From CBDUXP01 sp965371225 [NCBI: uncultured bacterium] (GTDB taxonomy: Bacteria; Abyssobacteria; SURF-5; CBDUXP01), in the NCBI GenBank assembly GCA_965371225.1, contig CBDUXP010000017.1, positions 10,329 through 74,328 of the forward strand: 64,000 nucleotides of DNA, read 5' to 3'. Shown here piece by piece: positions 35,376 through 44,702 of the stretch (positions within the stretch are counted from its first letter, which is position 1; every line of letters begins with the position of its first letter). The position numbers and the translations under genes are program-made. The notes below the pieces were generated by a model, which worked only from the letters and a program-made list of their open reading frames with translations, was not told the DNA's origin and ran no database searches.

Positions 35376-37174
35376 GGGTCGCCCACCTGGAAGACGGCCA
35401 TGAAGGCGTCCTGCGGCACCTCGACGTTCCCCACCTGCTTCATCCGGCGCTTCCCGGCTTTCTGTTTCTCGAGCAACTTCCGCTTACGGGTGATATCCCC
35501 GCCGTAGCACTTCGCCGTGACGTTCTTGCGCATTGGGGCGATGCGCTCGCGCGCGATGACCCGGGACCCGATGGCGGCCTGAATGACGACCTCGAAGAGC
35601 TGCCGCGGAATGATCTTCTTGAGCTTCTCGCACAGCACGCGGCCGCGCTGGTAGGCCCGCTCCTTGTGCACAATGCTGGACAGGGCGTCCACCGGCGACC
35701 CGTTCAGCAGCACGTCCAGTTTCACGAGTGGCGCTTTCCGGAACTCGATGAACTCGTAGTCCAGGGAGCCATAGCCCCGCGTCACCGACTTCAGCTTATC
35801 GAAGAAATCGGTCACGATCTCCGCCAGGGGCAGTTCATAGACCACCAGGGCATTGCTCGTATCGTAAAACGTCAGGTCGATCTGGGTGCCGCGCCGGTTC
35901 TGGCACAGCTCGAGCACGGCGCCGAGATGATCCGCGGGGACGAGGATTTGGGCCCGGATGAACGGCTCACGGAACTCTTCCAAAAACGTGGGATCGGGCA
36001 GGGCGGCCGGGTTGTCCACCTCGGACACGTCGCCGTTGGTCGTCACGATCTGATAGGCCACGGACGGCGCGGTGGTGACCAGGGAGAGGCCGAACTCCCG
36101 CTCGAGCCGTTCCTGCACGATTTCCATGTGCAGCATGCCCAAGAAGCCGCACCGAAACCCGAACCCCAGCGCCCGGGACGTTTCGGGCTCGTAGACCAGG
36201 GAGCTGTCATTCAGCTGCAGCTTGTCCAGCGCCTCGCGCAACTGCGGGAATTCGTCGCTCACCGTGGGGTACAGGCCGCAGAAGACCATCGGCTTTACGG
36301 GGGCGTAGGGCGCCAACGGCTCGGTCGCCCCGTCTTTGGCCAGGGTGAGCGTATCGCCGACGGTGATCTCGTGAACGGACTTGATATTCGCGATCACATA
36401 GCCGACCTCCCCCGCTCTTAAGGTGGGGAGGGGCTCCGCTGCCGGCCGGAGGACGCCGACCTCGTCGATCTCGTACTCCGCCTGGGTGCCCATCGCCCGG
36501 ATCCGCATTCCGGACGCGAGGATGCCGTCGAACACCCGGACGTACGTGACCACGCCGCGAAACTGATCGTACATGGAGTCAAAGATCAGGGCCCGCACCG
36601 GCCGCTCGCTGTGGTCGGGCGGCGGCGGAATGCGGGTGATCACGGCCTCCAGGATCGCGGCGATACCCTCCCCTTGCTTGGCGCTGGCCAGCAGCACCTC
36701 GCTGGGATCCAGGCCCACGATGTCCCGGAGTTGCTCGGTGACGAACTCCGGCCGCGCGGCCGGCAGGTCGATCTTGTTGATGACCGGCACGATTTCCAGG
36801 TCGTGCTGGAGGGCGAGATAGACGTTCGCCAGCGTCTGCGCCTGCACCCCCTGGACCGCATCCACGACGAGCACGGCCCCCTCGCAGGCCGCCAGGGACC
36901 GGCTGACCTCGTAGGAGAAATCCACGTGCCCGGGGGTGTCGATCAGGTTTAATTGGTAGACCTCCCCGTCCGCGGCCGTGTAGGCCATGCGCACGGCCTG
37001 GGCCTTGATCGTGATGCCCCGCTCGCGCTCCAGGTCCATGCTGTCCAGCATCTGCGCACGCAGCTCGCGGCTGCTCACGGTCTCAGTCGCTTCCAAGAGG
37101 CGGTCGGACAGGGTGGTCTTGCCGTGGTCGATATGCGCGATGATGCAGAAGTTCCGAATGGGAAGGCCGGGCAT
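35372..37174 (-). CDS. lepA: Elongation factor 4 (LepA), back-translocating GTPase
   Basis: 600 residues, the standard length. G1 is [16 protein letters not shown]3 DTPGHVDF, G4 NKIDL, and switch [16 protein letters not shown]. The LepA-specific C-terminal domain includes [20 protein letters not shown] and [13 protein letters not shown]. It acts on stalled ribosomes. The ATG at 37174 gives [19 protein letters not shown], the family N-terminus; 48 extra codons upstream are not conserved. First gene of the 14-gene minus-strand run ending at 20203. Confidence 0.98.
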   Translation of the reverse strand: MPGLPIRNFCIIAHIDHGKTTLSDRLLEATETVSSRELRAQMLDSMDLERERGITIKAQAVRMAYTAADGEVYQLNLIDTPGHVDFSYEVSRSLAACEGAVLVVDAVQGVQAQTLANVYLALQHDLEIVPVINKIDLPAARPEFVTEQLRDIVGLDPSEVLLASAKQGEGIAAILEAVITRIPPPPDHSERPVRALIFDSMYDQFRGVVTYVRVFDGILASGMRIRAMGTQAEYEIDEVGVLRPAAEPLPTLRAGEVGYVIANIKSVHEITVGDTLTLAKDGATEPLAPYAPVKPMVFCGLYPTVSDEFPQLREALDKLQLNDSSLVYEPETSRALGFGFRCGFLGMLHMEIVQERLEREFGLSLVTTAPSVAYQIVTTNGDVSEVDNPAALPDPTFLEEFREPFIRAQILVPADHLGAVLELCQNRRGTQIDLTFYDTSNALVVYELPLAEIVTDFFDKLKSVTRGYGSLDYEFIEFRKAPLVKLDVLLNGSPVDALSSIVHKERAYQRGRVLCEKLKKIIPRQLFEVVIQAAIGSRVIARERIAPMRKNVTAKCYGGDITRKRKLLEKQKAGKRRMKQVGNVEVPQDAFMAVFQVGDP

Positions 37175-37236
37175 GATGGGGGGCGCAGCGGCTACGGCTA
37201 CACGGGCAGGAGCGGTAAGTCCAACAATAGCAAGCG

Positions 37237-37242
37237 ATTTTA
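37237..37242 (-). promoter_or_regulatory. -10-like element upstream of lepA
   Basis: TAAAAT on the minus strand lies 62 bases before the lepA ATG, in the 113-base gap after the lipoprotein gene. The -35 region (TAGCCG at 17 bases) is weak. It is a plausible main promoter of the lepA-to-glycan run. Confidence 0.35.
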
Positions 37243-37287
37243 CCACGTGCCCTCGGCCACGGCTACCGCTGGATACGCCACCGGGAA

Positions 37288-37968
37288 TCAGGGGAGGAAG
37301 GTGGGGTTCAGGACCCACTGGGCGGTGAACGTGGAACTCGTGCTGGTTAGCTCCAGCCTCAGTGCCTGCGTGGTCGGCTGGATGAGCTCCGGGCCCTCCG
37401 GGGTCGGCACCTTCGGAAACAGGATGATGCTCGTGCGCCGCACCTGCGTGCTCTCTACGTAATCGATCTCGTCGCTCCCGCCGAGCTGGACCGCGGCGGA
37501 CCGCACCCTCCCCCCCGTGTCATTCCCCAGGGCAATCTGCATATTCCGCAGCGACACCGCATCGTGGGCCATCCCCACGTCTTCGAAATCGCTGGTCAGA
37601 TGCACCTCACAGATGATGAATTGCGCGGCGAGATTTCGGATGCGCCCCGCCTCGAATTCCACCTGCACCGGCGGATACCGGTAGGCCTTCGCATCGGCCT
37701 CCAGGCGCTCCAGCAAGAGGTCCGCGCTGAGCAGCACCGCAAAGCTCTCGGGGGTGAAGAGAGTCGGGTACCGGCTTCCGGGCTGCACCACGAGGCGGGC
37801 CGTCGCGTCGTCGGTCAGGTCCGGTTTGGCGACTTTGGGGAGCGGCTGAGTGAACGCAGACGAGTCCACCACAGGGATGACCGTCTCGGTCTGGCAGCCT
37901 GGGTGGAGGACCAGGAGGGCGCCAAGCAGAAGCCACCGCCCGGCCAACGATGGGGAATCACGCTTCAT
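37288..37968 (-). CDS. Putative lipoprotein of unknown function
   Basis: 226 residues starting [10 protein letters not shown]. The hydrophobic signal [13 protein letters not shown] ends in a lipobox cysteine, so it should be lipid-anchored in the envelope. The rest is beta-rich with no motif I recognise (for example [20 protein letters not shown] and [19 protein letters not shown]). ATG at 37968 follows an AT-rich promoter region. It has its own promoter-like sequence and lies 113 bases before lepA. Confidence 0.65.
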   Translation of the reverse strand: MKRDSPSLAGRWLLLGALLVLHPGCQTETVIPVVDSSAFTQPLPKVAKPDLTDDATARLVVQPGSRYPTLFTPESFAVLLSADLLLERLEADAKAYRYPPVQVEFEAGRIRNLAAQFIICEVHLTSDFEDVGMAHDAVSLRNMQIALGNDTGGRVRSAAVQLGGSDEIDYVESTQVRRTSIILFPKVPTPEGPELIQPTTQALRLELTSTSSTFTAQWVLNPTFLP

Positions 37969-38035
37969 GTAGTGAATGAAGGTAGCACTTATAACTCCAT
38001 ATTGATATATCAGATAAGAAATATTCAATGATCCA
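37969..38035 (-). promoter_or_regulatory. AT-rich promoter region of the lipoprotein gene
   Basis: About 65 bases with strikingly low GC, including ATATTGATATATCAGATAAG on the plus strand, in a GC-rich genome. On the minus strand there are several -10-like hexamers (TATAAG at 37994-37989, TATATC) and TTGAAT at 38028-38023 as a -35 candidate. The exact pair is unclear. ATATATCAATAT-like near-palindromes could also bind a regulator. Confidence 0.45.
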
Positions 38036-38061
38036 GCATCGGATGGCCCGCTCACCGAGGT

Positions 38062-39054
38062 TCAGGTGGTGAGCTGCACTTGATGCTTCAGTATATTCAC
38101 GATGGCCGCCGCCGCGGCCACCCGGACGTACGGGGATTCGTCCGTCCCGAGCACGTCCCGCAACGCCGGCACGGCCGTGGAGCCCCCCAACCGTCCCAGG
38201 GATGCCGCCGCGTCGGCCCGCACCCCAGCCTCAGGGTCCGCCAACGCCTCCCGCAGCAGCGGCACCACCATTTCATCCCCCACTTTGCCCAGGAGCGCGG
38301 CCGTCTGTTCCCGGACCGTGGCGTCCTCATCCTTCAGCAACTCGAACAGAGTCTTCATGACCGAGCCGTAGCCCATTTTGCCCAGCGCCTCGGCCGCACG
38401 GAGGCGCATGGGCGTGGAGGCGCTCTCCAACTGCTCTTCCAGCAGCGGCACCCCCGAGTGGTCCTCCACCCTGTGCAGCGCTTCCGCCGCGCTGATGCGC
38501 ACGTGGACGCTCGCGTCCTGCAGTTTTGCTTTGAGGACGATCTTCACGTTCCCGTCGCCGGCCTTGCCCAGGGCCCACACGGCCGCCGCCCGCACCTCCC
38601 ACGACGTATCTTGGAGCCCGGTCAGGAGGAAGGGGACGGTGTTCGGATCCCCCAGCTCACCCAGGGCTTCGAGCGCCACGACCCGGAGCTTCGGGTCTTC
38701 GTCCTTCAGGAACGCTTCGAGGACCGGCGGACCGGCCTCGTGCTGCCACCGGGCCAGGGCGCGGCCTGCCGAAATCCGGACGTACATGTTGGGGTCGGAC
38801 GTGAGCGCCAGCACCGCGGCGACCACCTCTGGGTCCGTCGATTGCTCCAGAACCTCGATGGCCCAGAAGCGCACGAAGCTCTCGGGGTCGCCCAGCGCGT
38901 TGAGCGCGATGTCACGCGCCTCGGGCCGACCGACGAGGCTAAGGTTCCACAAAGCGGCGGCCCGGACCTTCCAACTGTCATCGGAGACGGCCCCCGCCAA
39001 GACGCCCCAGGCGTAGTTGTATACGTCCAGGATCGCCTCTTGGGTGGTTTTCAT
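38062..39054 (-). CDS. HEAT-repeat (PBS-lyase type) protein
   Basis: 330 residues made almost wholly of about nine 31-residue HEAT/PBS-lyase repeats of the form DxxxxVRxxAAxALGxLGDPxxVPxLLxxL, for example DPKLRVVALEALGELGDPNT and DASVHVRISAAEALHRVEDH. No signal peptide or membrane helix. HEAT solenoids are protein-binding scaffolds; no enzyme is implied. ATG at 39054 (MKTTQEA). It follows the LolA-like lipoprotein by 49 bases, so it may be the distal member of the prs operon. Confidence 0.88.
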   Translation of the reverse strand: MKTTQEAILDVYNYAWGVLAGAVSDDSWKVRAAALWNLSLVGRPEARDIALNALGDPESFVRFWAIEVLEQSTDPEVVAAVLALTSDPNMYVRISAGRALARWQHEAGPPVLEAFLKDEDPKLRVVALEALGELGDPNTVPFLLTGLQDTSWEVRAAAVWALGKAGDGNVKIVLKAKLQDASVHVRISAAEALHRVEDHSGVPLLEEQLESASTPMRLRAAEALGKMGYGSVMKTLFELLKDEDATVREQTAALLGKVGDEMVVPLLREALADPEAGVRADAAASLGRLGGSTAVPALRDVLGTDESPYVRVAAAAAIVNILKHQVQLTT

Positions 39055-39103
39055 ACGACCCCCAGCTCCCCGATCCCCCCAGGAGCATATCACGGGAGTC
39101 CGA

Positions 39104-39967
39104 TCAGTCGGCGGTATCGTCTTCCGCGTTTCGCGCTAAACGGCCCGGATCGAAATCAGCGACCGACAACACGGTGTACCCCCGCGGCGGAGTGAGATCA
39201 AACGCGCCGTCGGGGATGGAGACGTTGGGCACTACGTCGCGAAAGGTGAACGTCACGAGCATCTCCGCGCCGGGCCGCGCGACTTGCACGTGGAACGGGA
39301 ACGCGTCCTCCGGGCCGAGCGTCTCTAGTTGGCGGTAGTCGGCGAAGGTCGTGATCTGTTCCAAGCCGCCGTCGTCACCGTAGGCGAGCACGCGACTCGG
39401 TCGTCCCGTCGCCCCCGTGAACTCGATGCGTTGCCGTATCCGCCAGGGTCCCGCCGCTGACGTGCGTACCACTTCCACCAGATGCGTCCCGTCCGCGTGA
39501 TGGGCCACGTAGCGGACCCCGCCGGGCTGGAGGCCCACCCGCAGCGGGTCGAGCACGCTGCTGGGGACCAAAAGCTTCGAGCCGGCCTCTTCCGGCCCGC
39601 GCTGGCCCGCGTACCACTGGCGCCGCGTCGGGATCGAGAACGCGAACGCCTCTTCATCCGCGATCAGTTCGAAGAGCACGGGCCCAATCACTCGCGTACC
39701 CCGGAGGCGCAGGGCGGCTTGGCCGCGACTGATGAAGAGGAAATCCATCCGCCGGATCGGTTCGTCCGTCTGCTCGAATTGCAGGATGCCCCGAGCGCGG
39801 AACGACTGCACCCCGGTCAGGCGGCGCCCGATGGCGGCCTCGAAGGGCGCCGGGTCCGCCCCGGAGGCGGGCAGGACGATCGGCGCCACGTCGCGCGACG
39901 CGGGCGCGATACGGGCACATCCCGCGCCCGCGAGCGCGATGAGCAGCAGCAGGTGGCGCGCGCGCAT
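39104..39967 (-). CDS. DUF4292/LolA-like lipoprotein
   Basis: 287 residues. The signal LLLLIALAGAGC has a lipobox cysteine at residue 17. The mature part starts with a helix and then curved sheet motifs (QSFRARGILQFEQTDEPIRR, FISRGQAALRLRG, RIEFTG), resembling the LolA/LolB half-barrel of DUF4292 lipoproteins. LolA-like folds bind lipid acyl chains, so a role in lipoprotein or lipid handling is plausible but not shown. ATG at 39967, three bases after the galK-like stop. Confidence 0.68.
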   Translation of the reverse strand: MRARHLLLLIALAGAGCARIAPASRDVAPIVLPASGADPAPFEAAIGRRLTGVQSFRARGILQFEQTDEPIRRMDFLFISRGQAALRLRGTRVIGPVLFELIADEEAFAFSIPTRRQWYAGQRGPEEAGSKLLVPSSVLDPLRVGLQPGGVRYVAHHADGTHLVEVVRTSAAGPWRIRQRIEFTGATGRPSRVLAYGDDGGLEQITTFADYRQLETLGPEDAFPFHVQVARPGAEMLVTFTFRDVVPNVSIPDGAFDLTPPRGYTVLSVADFDPGRLARNAEDDTAD

Positions 39968-39970
39968 CGC

Positions 39971-41134
39971 TTAGGCCACGTGAGCGAACGCGCCGTCGCG
40001 CGATTGGCAGACCATCGCCTCGGGCCGCCGGCCGAATCGGGAGGCGAACGCGTCCCCCACCTGCGCCAGGAAGGCGTCCACGCGATCGGTCTCGACGAGA
40101 TTGGCCGTGCAGCCGCCGAATCCCGCGCCCGTAATGCGGGCACCCAGACAGCCGGGGGTGGCCTGTGCGGTTTCGACGAGCAGGTCTAGTTCGGGGCAGG
40201 ACACCTCGTAGAGATCGCGGAGGCTCGGGTGGGACCCGTTCACCTGCTGGCCGAAGGTGCGCAGGTCACCCTGCCGCAAGGCCGCGATCCCCGCCTCCAC
40301 GCGCACGAGTTCATCGACTACGTGCTTACAGCGCTTGTACGTTGTCTCCGGCAGCACGTCTCTACATTCCTCCAACATCTGCGGGCACACGTCTCGCAAC
40401 GCGCGAACGGAGGGGTGCCGTGTGCGCATCACATCCCTCCCCCGCTCACACTCGGCGCGGCGCGCATTGTATTCCGAATCCACCAGCCCGCGCTGCACCC
40501 CCGACTGAACTACCACGATTCGCTGGCGCTCCAAGTCGAGCGGCACGTGCTCGTAGGCCAGCGTCCGGCAGTCCAGATGCAGCACGTGGTCGGCCCGCCC
40601 CATGGCGGAAGCGAACTGGTCCATGATGCCGCAGCGGATCCCGACGAAGGTATTATCCGCCTCCTGCGCGAGCCGGGCCACCTCGGGGCCGGGCAAGCGG
40701 AAGTCGAACAGCGCTTGCAGCAAGGCGGCCACCGCCACGTCGACTGCGGCCGAACTGCTGACCCCGCCGCCCAGCGGCAGGTTGCTGACGAAGTGGGCGC
40801 GAAACCCGCCGACCGGCTCGCCGCGCTCCCGGTGCGCCCGGACGATGCCCTTGGGATAGTCGCCCCAGTCGTGCCCGCGTTCGATGCGCTCCAGCCGGAA
40901 CGTCACGTCCCCAGGCATGGTGGCCGAAGACAGGGTCACCACGTCGTCCCCCGTCGGTGCACCGGCCACGGCGATGGCCCGGTCGATGGCCACCGGGAGC
41001 ACACAGCCGTCGTTGTAATCCACGTGGCCGCCCAGGAGATTGACCCGGCCGGGCGCCACCGCTGTCGCGGTCGGGTCGCCGCCGTAGCGTGCGTGGAAAC
41101 CCGCGGCGGCTTTCGTGCGGAGGTGGTCGCTCAC
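39971..41134 (-). CDS. galK: Galactokinase-like GHMP kinase
   Basis: 387 residues. The galactokinase signature is PGRVNLLGGHVDYNDGCVLP, the ATP-binding GHMP motif PLGGGVSSSAAVDVAV, the Asp catalytic-base region RCGIMDQFASAMG and motif 3 GARITGAGFGGCTANLV. Family length is normal. Known galactokinases have GEH in the first motif, where the Glu contacts the sugar; here it is GGH (Gly36), so galactose may not be the true substrate. GTG at 41134 overlaps the hyuB-like stop (GTGA). No galT or galE is adjacent, which also argues for another sugar. Confidence 0.83.
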   Translation of the reverse strand: MSDHLRTKAAAGFHARYGGDPTATAVAPGRVNLLGGHVDYNDGCVLPVAIDRAIAVAGAPTGDDVVTLSSATMPGDVTFRLERIERGHDWGDYPKGIVRAHRERGEPVGGFRAHFVSNLPLGGGVSSSAAVDVAVAALLQALFDFRLPGPEVARLAQEADNTFVGIRCGIMDQFASAMGRADHVLHLDCRTLAYEHVPLDLERQRIVVVQSGVQRGLVDSEYNARRAECERGRDVMRTRHPSVRALRDVCPQMLEECRDVLPETTYKRCKHVVDELVRVEAGIAALRQGDLRTFGQQVNGSHPSLRDLYEVSCPELDLLVETAQATPGCLGARITGAGFGGCTANLVETDRVDAFLAQVGDAFASRFGRRPEAMVCQSRDGAFAHVA

Positions 41135-42717
41135 CGCGGGCGCTTGCGGCGCCTGCCCCATCCGCCGCCGCCGGGGGTGTGCAGCTCCACCGCATCGCCG
41201 GGGTACACGTGGAACTGGCACTTGCTAGGGAGGCGGCGCTTCCGGCCGTCACGCAGCAGAAAGGCGGCACCCGGCTTTCCCGCGCCCCCGCCGCGCAGCC
41301 CGTAAGGCGCCGTGCGATGCCGGTCGGCAAGCAGGCTGACCGTCGCGGGCGCCGTAAACCGCATCGTACGCACGAGGCCGGCCCCGCCCCGGTATTTCCC
41401 GCGCCCGCCGGACCCGCGCCGCACCCCATACCGTTCGACCAGCACGGGGAAGGTATGCTCCAGCGCCTCGATGGGGGTGTTCATCGTATTCGTCATGTGC
41501 GTCTGGATCCCGTCGACCCCCGGGCGATCCGGCCGGGCCCCGAGGCCGCCCGCTACAGTCTCATAGTACGTAAACGGCCGCCCGCCTGGGTGCACGCCGC
41601 CGAAGGCGAAGTTCGTCATCGTGCCGGCGCTGGCGGCGGGCACACGGTCGGGGCACGCCTGGGCGAGCGCCCCGAGCAGGACGTCCACGATTCGTTGCGA
41701 CGTTTCCACGTTGCCTCCCGCCACACCGGCGGGGAACCGGGCGTTTACGAGGCTTCCCTCGGGGGCGACGATGGTGAGGGGCCGGCCGATCCCGGCGTTG
41801 GACGGCACCTCCGGCGGGGCGAGGCACCGGAACACGTAGTACACGGCGGAGACGGTAATCGCGTATACCGCGTTGATGTTGCCCAGCACCTGATCCGCGG
41901 TGCCTGTGAAATCAATCGTCGCCGCGCCCCCGCGGATGATGATGCGCACGGCGATCGTCGGTCCCGGCCCCCCCGCGCCGTCATCGTCCATCTCGTCGCT
42001 GAAGGTGTACGCCCCATCGGGAATTCCCCGCAGGGTGGTGCGCATGAGCTGTTCGGCATACGCCATCAGCGCACGGGCGCACAGCACGGCCCGCGGCCGC
42101 GATCGCTCGGCGACCAGCGCGCGCACGCGGGCGATGCCGGTGTTGATGGCTGCAATCTGGGCGGCCAAGTCCCCCCGCCGCTCCTCGGGAGCGCGGAGGT
42201 TCGCCAACACCAAGTTGAGCATGTCCGCATCGAGCGTCCCGCCGCGGACGATCCGCACGGGCGGAATGATGAGGCCTTCCTGGTACAGCTCCTCCGTGGG
42301 CGCCATGGAGCCCGGCGCGCTCCCCCCGATGTCGGCGTGATGCGCGCGGTTGGCCACGTAGAAGTCTGGCCGGCGGCGGCGCTGGAGATGCACCGGCGCC
42401 ACCACGGTCAGGTCCGGCAGGTGCGTCCCGCCGCGATACGGGTCGTTGACCATGGCGACGTCGCCCGGCGCCAACTTCAGTTCCTCAATCGTCCGCTGAA
42501 CGGTGAGTGGCATGGACCCCAGGTGGACGGGAATGTGCGCCGCCTGCGACACCATCTCGCCCGCCCCGTCGAACAGCGCGCACGAGAAGTCCAACCGCTC
42601 CTTGATGTTCGGGCTGAAGGCCGTGCGTTGCAGGGTGACGCCCATCTCCTCGCAGATGGAGGCGAAGCGGTGCTTGTACAGCTCAAGCAAAATGGGATCG
42701 ACGCGCGCCGTAGCCAT
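41131..42717 (-). CDS. Hydantoinase B / 5-oxoprolinase beta-type subunit
   Basis: 528 residues. ARVDPILLELYKHRFASICE, GVTLQRTAFSPNIKERLDFS, VNDPYRGGTHLPDL and NRAHHADIGGSAPGSM are hallmarks of HyuB/OXP beta subunits. The end YPGDAVELHTPGGGGWG is also conserved. With HyuA it hydrolyses cyclic amides (hydantoins, 5-oxoproline) or carboxylates ketones at ATP cost, depending on subgroup, which I cannot settle. ATG at 42717 lies two bases after the hyuA stop. A long in-frame upstream extension is antisense-like composition inside hyuA and was excluded. Confidence 0.92.
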   Translation of the reverse strand: MATARVDPILLELYKHRFASICEEMGVTLQRTAFSPNIKERLDFSCALFDGAGEMVSQAAHIPVHLGSMPLTVQRTIEELKLAPGDVAMVNDPYRGGTHLPDLTVVAPVHLQRRRRPDFYVANRAHHADIGGSAPGSMAPTEELYQEGLIIPPVRIVRGGTLDADMLNLVLANLRAPEERRGDLAAQIAAINTGIARVRALVAERSRPRAVLCARALMAYAEQLMRTTLRGIPDGAYTFSDEMDDDGAGGPGPTIAVRIIIRGGAATIDFTGTADQVLGNINAVYAITVSAVYYVFRCLAPPEVPSNAGIGRPLTIVAPEGSLVNARFPAGVAGGNVETSQRIVDVLLGALAQACPDRVPAASAGTMTNFAFGGVHPGGRPFTYYETVAGGLGARPDRPGVDGIQTHMTNTMNTPIEALEHTFPVLVERYGVRRGSGGRGKYRGGAGLVRTMRFTAPATVSLLADRHRTAPYGLRGGGAGKPGAAFLLRDGRKRRLPSKCQFHVYPGDAVELHTPGGGGWGRRRKRPR

Positions 42718-42719
42718 GC

Positions 42720-44702
42720 TCAGCGTCCCCGGCGTTCCAGCAAGAGGTTGCCGTACGCATCGACGCGACACGTGAAATCCGGCGGCACCACGGTGGTCGC
42801 GCTCATTTCCGCCACGATGGCCGGCCCCGGGAAGCGGTGCCCCGGCTGCAACCGGTCCCGTTCGTATACCACCCCCGCGCGCGCTCTGCCATCGAACCAC
42901 ATGCGTTGCTCGCCAACGCGCGCGGTGCGGATTGGTTGCGTCCGCACAGGCAGCTTTCGGACCCGCGGTGGCCGGACCCGCCCGCGGACCCGCACCCGGA
43001 CAGTGACCACCTCGACGGGACGCGACGGATCCGCGTGTCCGTACCGCCGCTCGTGCGCGGCGTGGAAGTGCGCCGCCGCCCGCGGGCCGGCGGGGACGGA
43101 CAGTTCGTATGCCTGGCCCACGTAGCGCATATCCAGGAGGCGCTCGAGCGAGACTGCTTTCGGTAGGAACCCCTCGCGCACCATTGCCTCGCGCGCCGTC
43201 CGTTCCAACGGCGCGAAGGCGCTCCGGCGGGCCGCGGCAGTGAACCGGTCGTGCGGCGTCAGAATCGTGCGGGAAAAATCCTTCACACTGTCCGCGCAGA
43301 GCATGCCGAAGGCCGAGAGCAAACCGGGCTGGCGCGGCACCACTACCGTGCGAAAGTGCAGCGCGCGCGCCAAGTCGCAGGCGTGCAGGCCGCCGGCGCC
43401 GCCGAAGGCTACGAGCGCGAACTCCCGCGGGTCGAAGCCACGCTCGACGCTGATGACGCGGATCGCCCGCTCCATGTTCGCGTTGGCGACACTGACCACT
43501 CCTTCGGCCAGCCGCGGCGGGGCCAGTCGCGCCTGGCGCGCCAGCGGGGCCAGCACTTTCGGGATGCGGTCCGGGCTCAACTGCATGCGGCCGCCCAGGA
43601 AGCGCGCGGGGTCCAAGCGCCCGAGGAACACGTGCGCGTCCGTGACGGTCAACCGCGTCCCCCTGCCGTAACAGACGGGGCCCGGGTCGGCCCCCGCGCT
43701 TTCGGGACCGACGCGGAGCGCCCCCCCGGCATCCAGCCGGGCCACGGACCCGCCCCCGGCGCCCACCGTATGAATATCGAGCATGGGCACGCTCACCGGC
43801 AAGCCCCCCACTTGCGTGCCCGCCGCCGTGGGCACCCCCCCGTCGCAGAGCGCCACGTCCGTGGAGGTGCCCCCCATGTCGAACGTGACGACCTTGGAGA
43901 ATCCGGCGCGCGCGGCGACGGTGAACGCGCCGACGACCCCGCCGGCCGGGCCGCTCAGGATGGTGTGGACCGGTTCCTCCCGCGCCTGGCGCGCGCCCAG
44001 GCGGCCGCCGTTGGATTGCATGATGCTGAGCCGCGACTTGGGCAGCGCCCGCGCCAGGGTGCCGAGATAAGTGGACATCTTCGGCATCACGTAGGCGTTC
44101 ACCACGGTGGTGCTGCCCCGCTCCACTTCGCGAAACTCGGGGTGTACGCGCGACGAGAGGGATGTGGGAATGCGCAGCCCCGCCAAGAGCCGCCCCACCG
44201 CCTCCTCGTGCGCCCCGTTGGCGTAGGCGTGCAACAAACAGACCGCCACCGCCGCCGGGCCCTTCCGCTCCAGCCAATGCCGCAGGTCGCGCAACGCGGT
44301 CCGCGTCAGCGGGCGTTGCACCGTGCCGTCCGCCAGGATCCGTTCGGGCAGCCCGTACACCAGCGCGCGCCTGACCAGCGGTGGCGGCCGCTCCGTGAAC
44401 AGGTTGTACAGCTCCGGACGGGTCTGCCGCCCGATCAGGAGCAGGTCCTCGAACCCCACCGTCGTGATAAACGCCGTGCGCGCGCCGCGCCGTTCTAGCA
44501 GGGCGTTGGTTGCGACTGTCGACCCGTGGATGACCTCATCGGCCGGCGGGCCGTCGAGCACTGCGGCGAGGCCCGCGGTCACCGCGCGGCTGGGATCGGC
44601 GGGGGTGGACAACAGCTTGTGGAGCGTCAGCGTCCCGCCCCGGTCGAGCACCACGTCGGTGAACGTGCCCCCCGTGTCGACGGCCACGATGCGCCTGCTC
44701 AC
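42720..44702 (-). CDS. Hydantoinase A / 5-oxoprolinase alpha-type subunit
   Basis: 660 residues. The ASKHA ATP-binding motif is VAVDTGGTFTDVVL at the start, with EVIHGSTVATNALLERRGAR, FDMGGTSTDVALCDGG and VGAGGGSVARLDAGGALRVG after it. GTG at 44702 overlaps the endonuclease V stop (GTGA). ATP phosphorylation of the cyclic amide or ketone substrate occurs in this subunit; HyuB is encoded immediately after. Its place between DNA repair and sugar-kinase genes gives no clear substrate clue. Confidence 0.93.
   Translation of the reverse strand: MSRRIVAVDTGGTFTDVVLDRGGTLTLHKLLSTPADPSRAVTAGLAAVLDGPPADEVIHGSTVATNALLERRGARTAFITTVGFEDLLLIGRQTRPELYNLFTERPPPLVRRALVYGLPERILADGTVQRPLTRTALRDLRHWLERKGPAAVAVCLLHAYANGAHEEAVGRLLAGLRIPTSLSSRVHPEFREVERGSTTVVNAYVMPKMSTYLGTLARALPKSRLSIMQSNGGRLGARQAREEPVHTILSGPAGGVVGAFTVAARAGFSKVVTFDMGGTSTDVALCDGGVPTAAGTQVGGLPVSVPMLDIHTVGAGGGSVARLDAGGALRVGPESAGADPGPVCYGRGTRLTVTDAHVFLGRLDPARFLGGRMQLSPDRIPKVLAPLARQARLAPPRLAEGVVSVANANMERAIRVISVERGFDPREFALVAFGGAGGLHACDLARALHFRTVVVPRQPGLLSAFGMLCADSVKDFSRTILTPHDRFTAAARRSAFAPLERTAREAMVREGFLPKAVSLERLLDMRYVGQAYELSVPAGPRAAAHFHAAHERRYGHADPSRPVEVVTVRVRVRGRVRPPRVRKLPVRTQPIRTARVGEQRMWFDGRARAGVVYERDRLQPGHRFPGPAIVAEMSATTVVPPDFTCRVDAYGNLLLERRGR

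Noticed and set aside
42720-44277. N-terminal half of the long hyuB frame that extends into hyuA
   Set aside because: The extra 520 residues lie inside hyuA in a shifted frame and have no conserved motif; the real start MATARVDPIL is at 42717.
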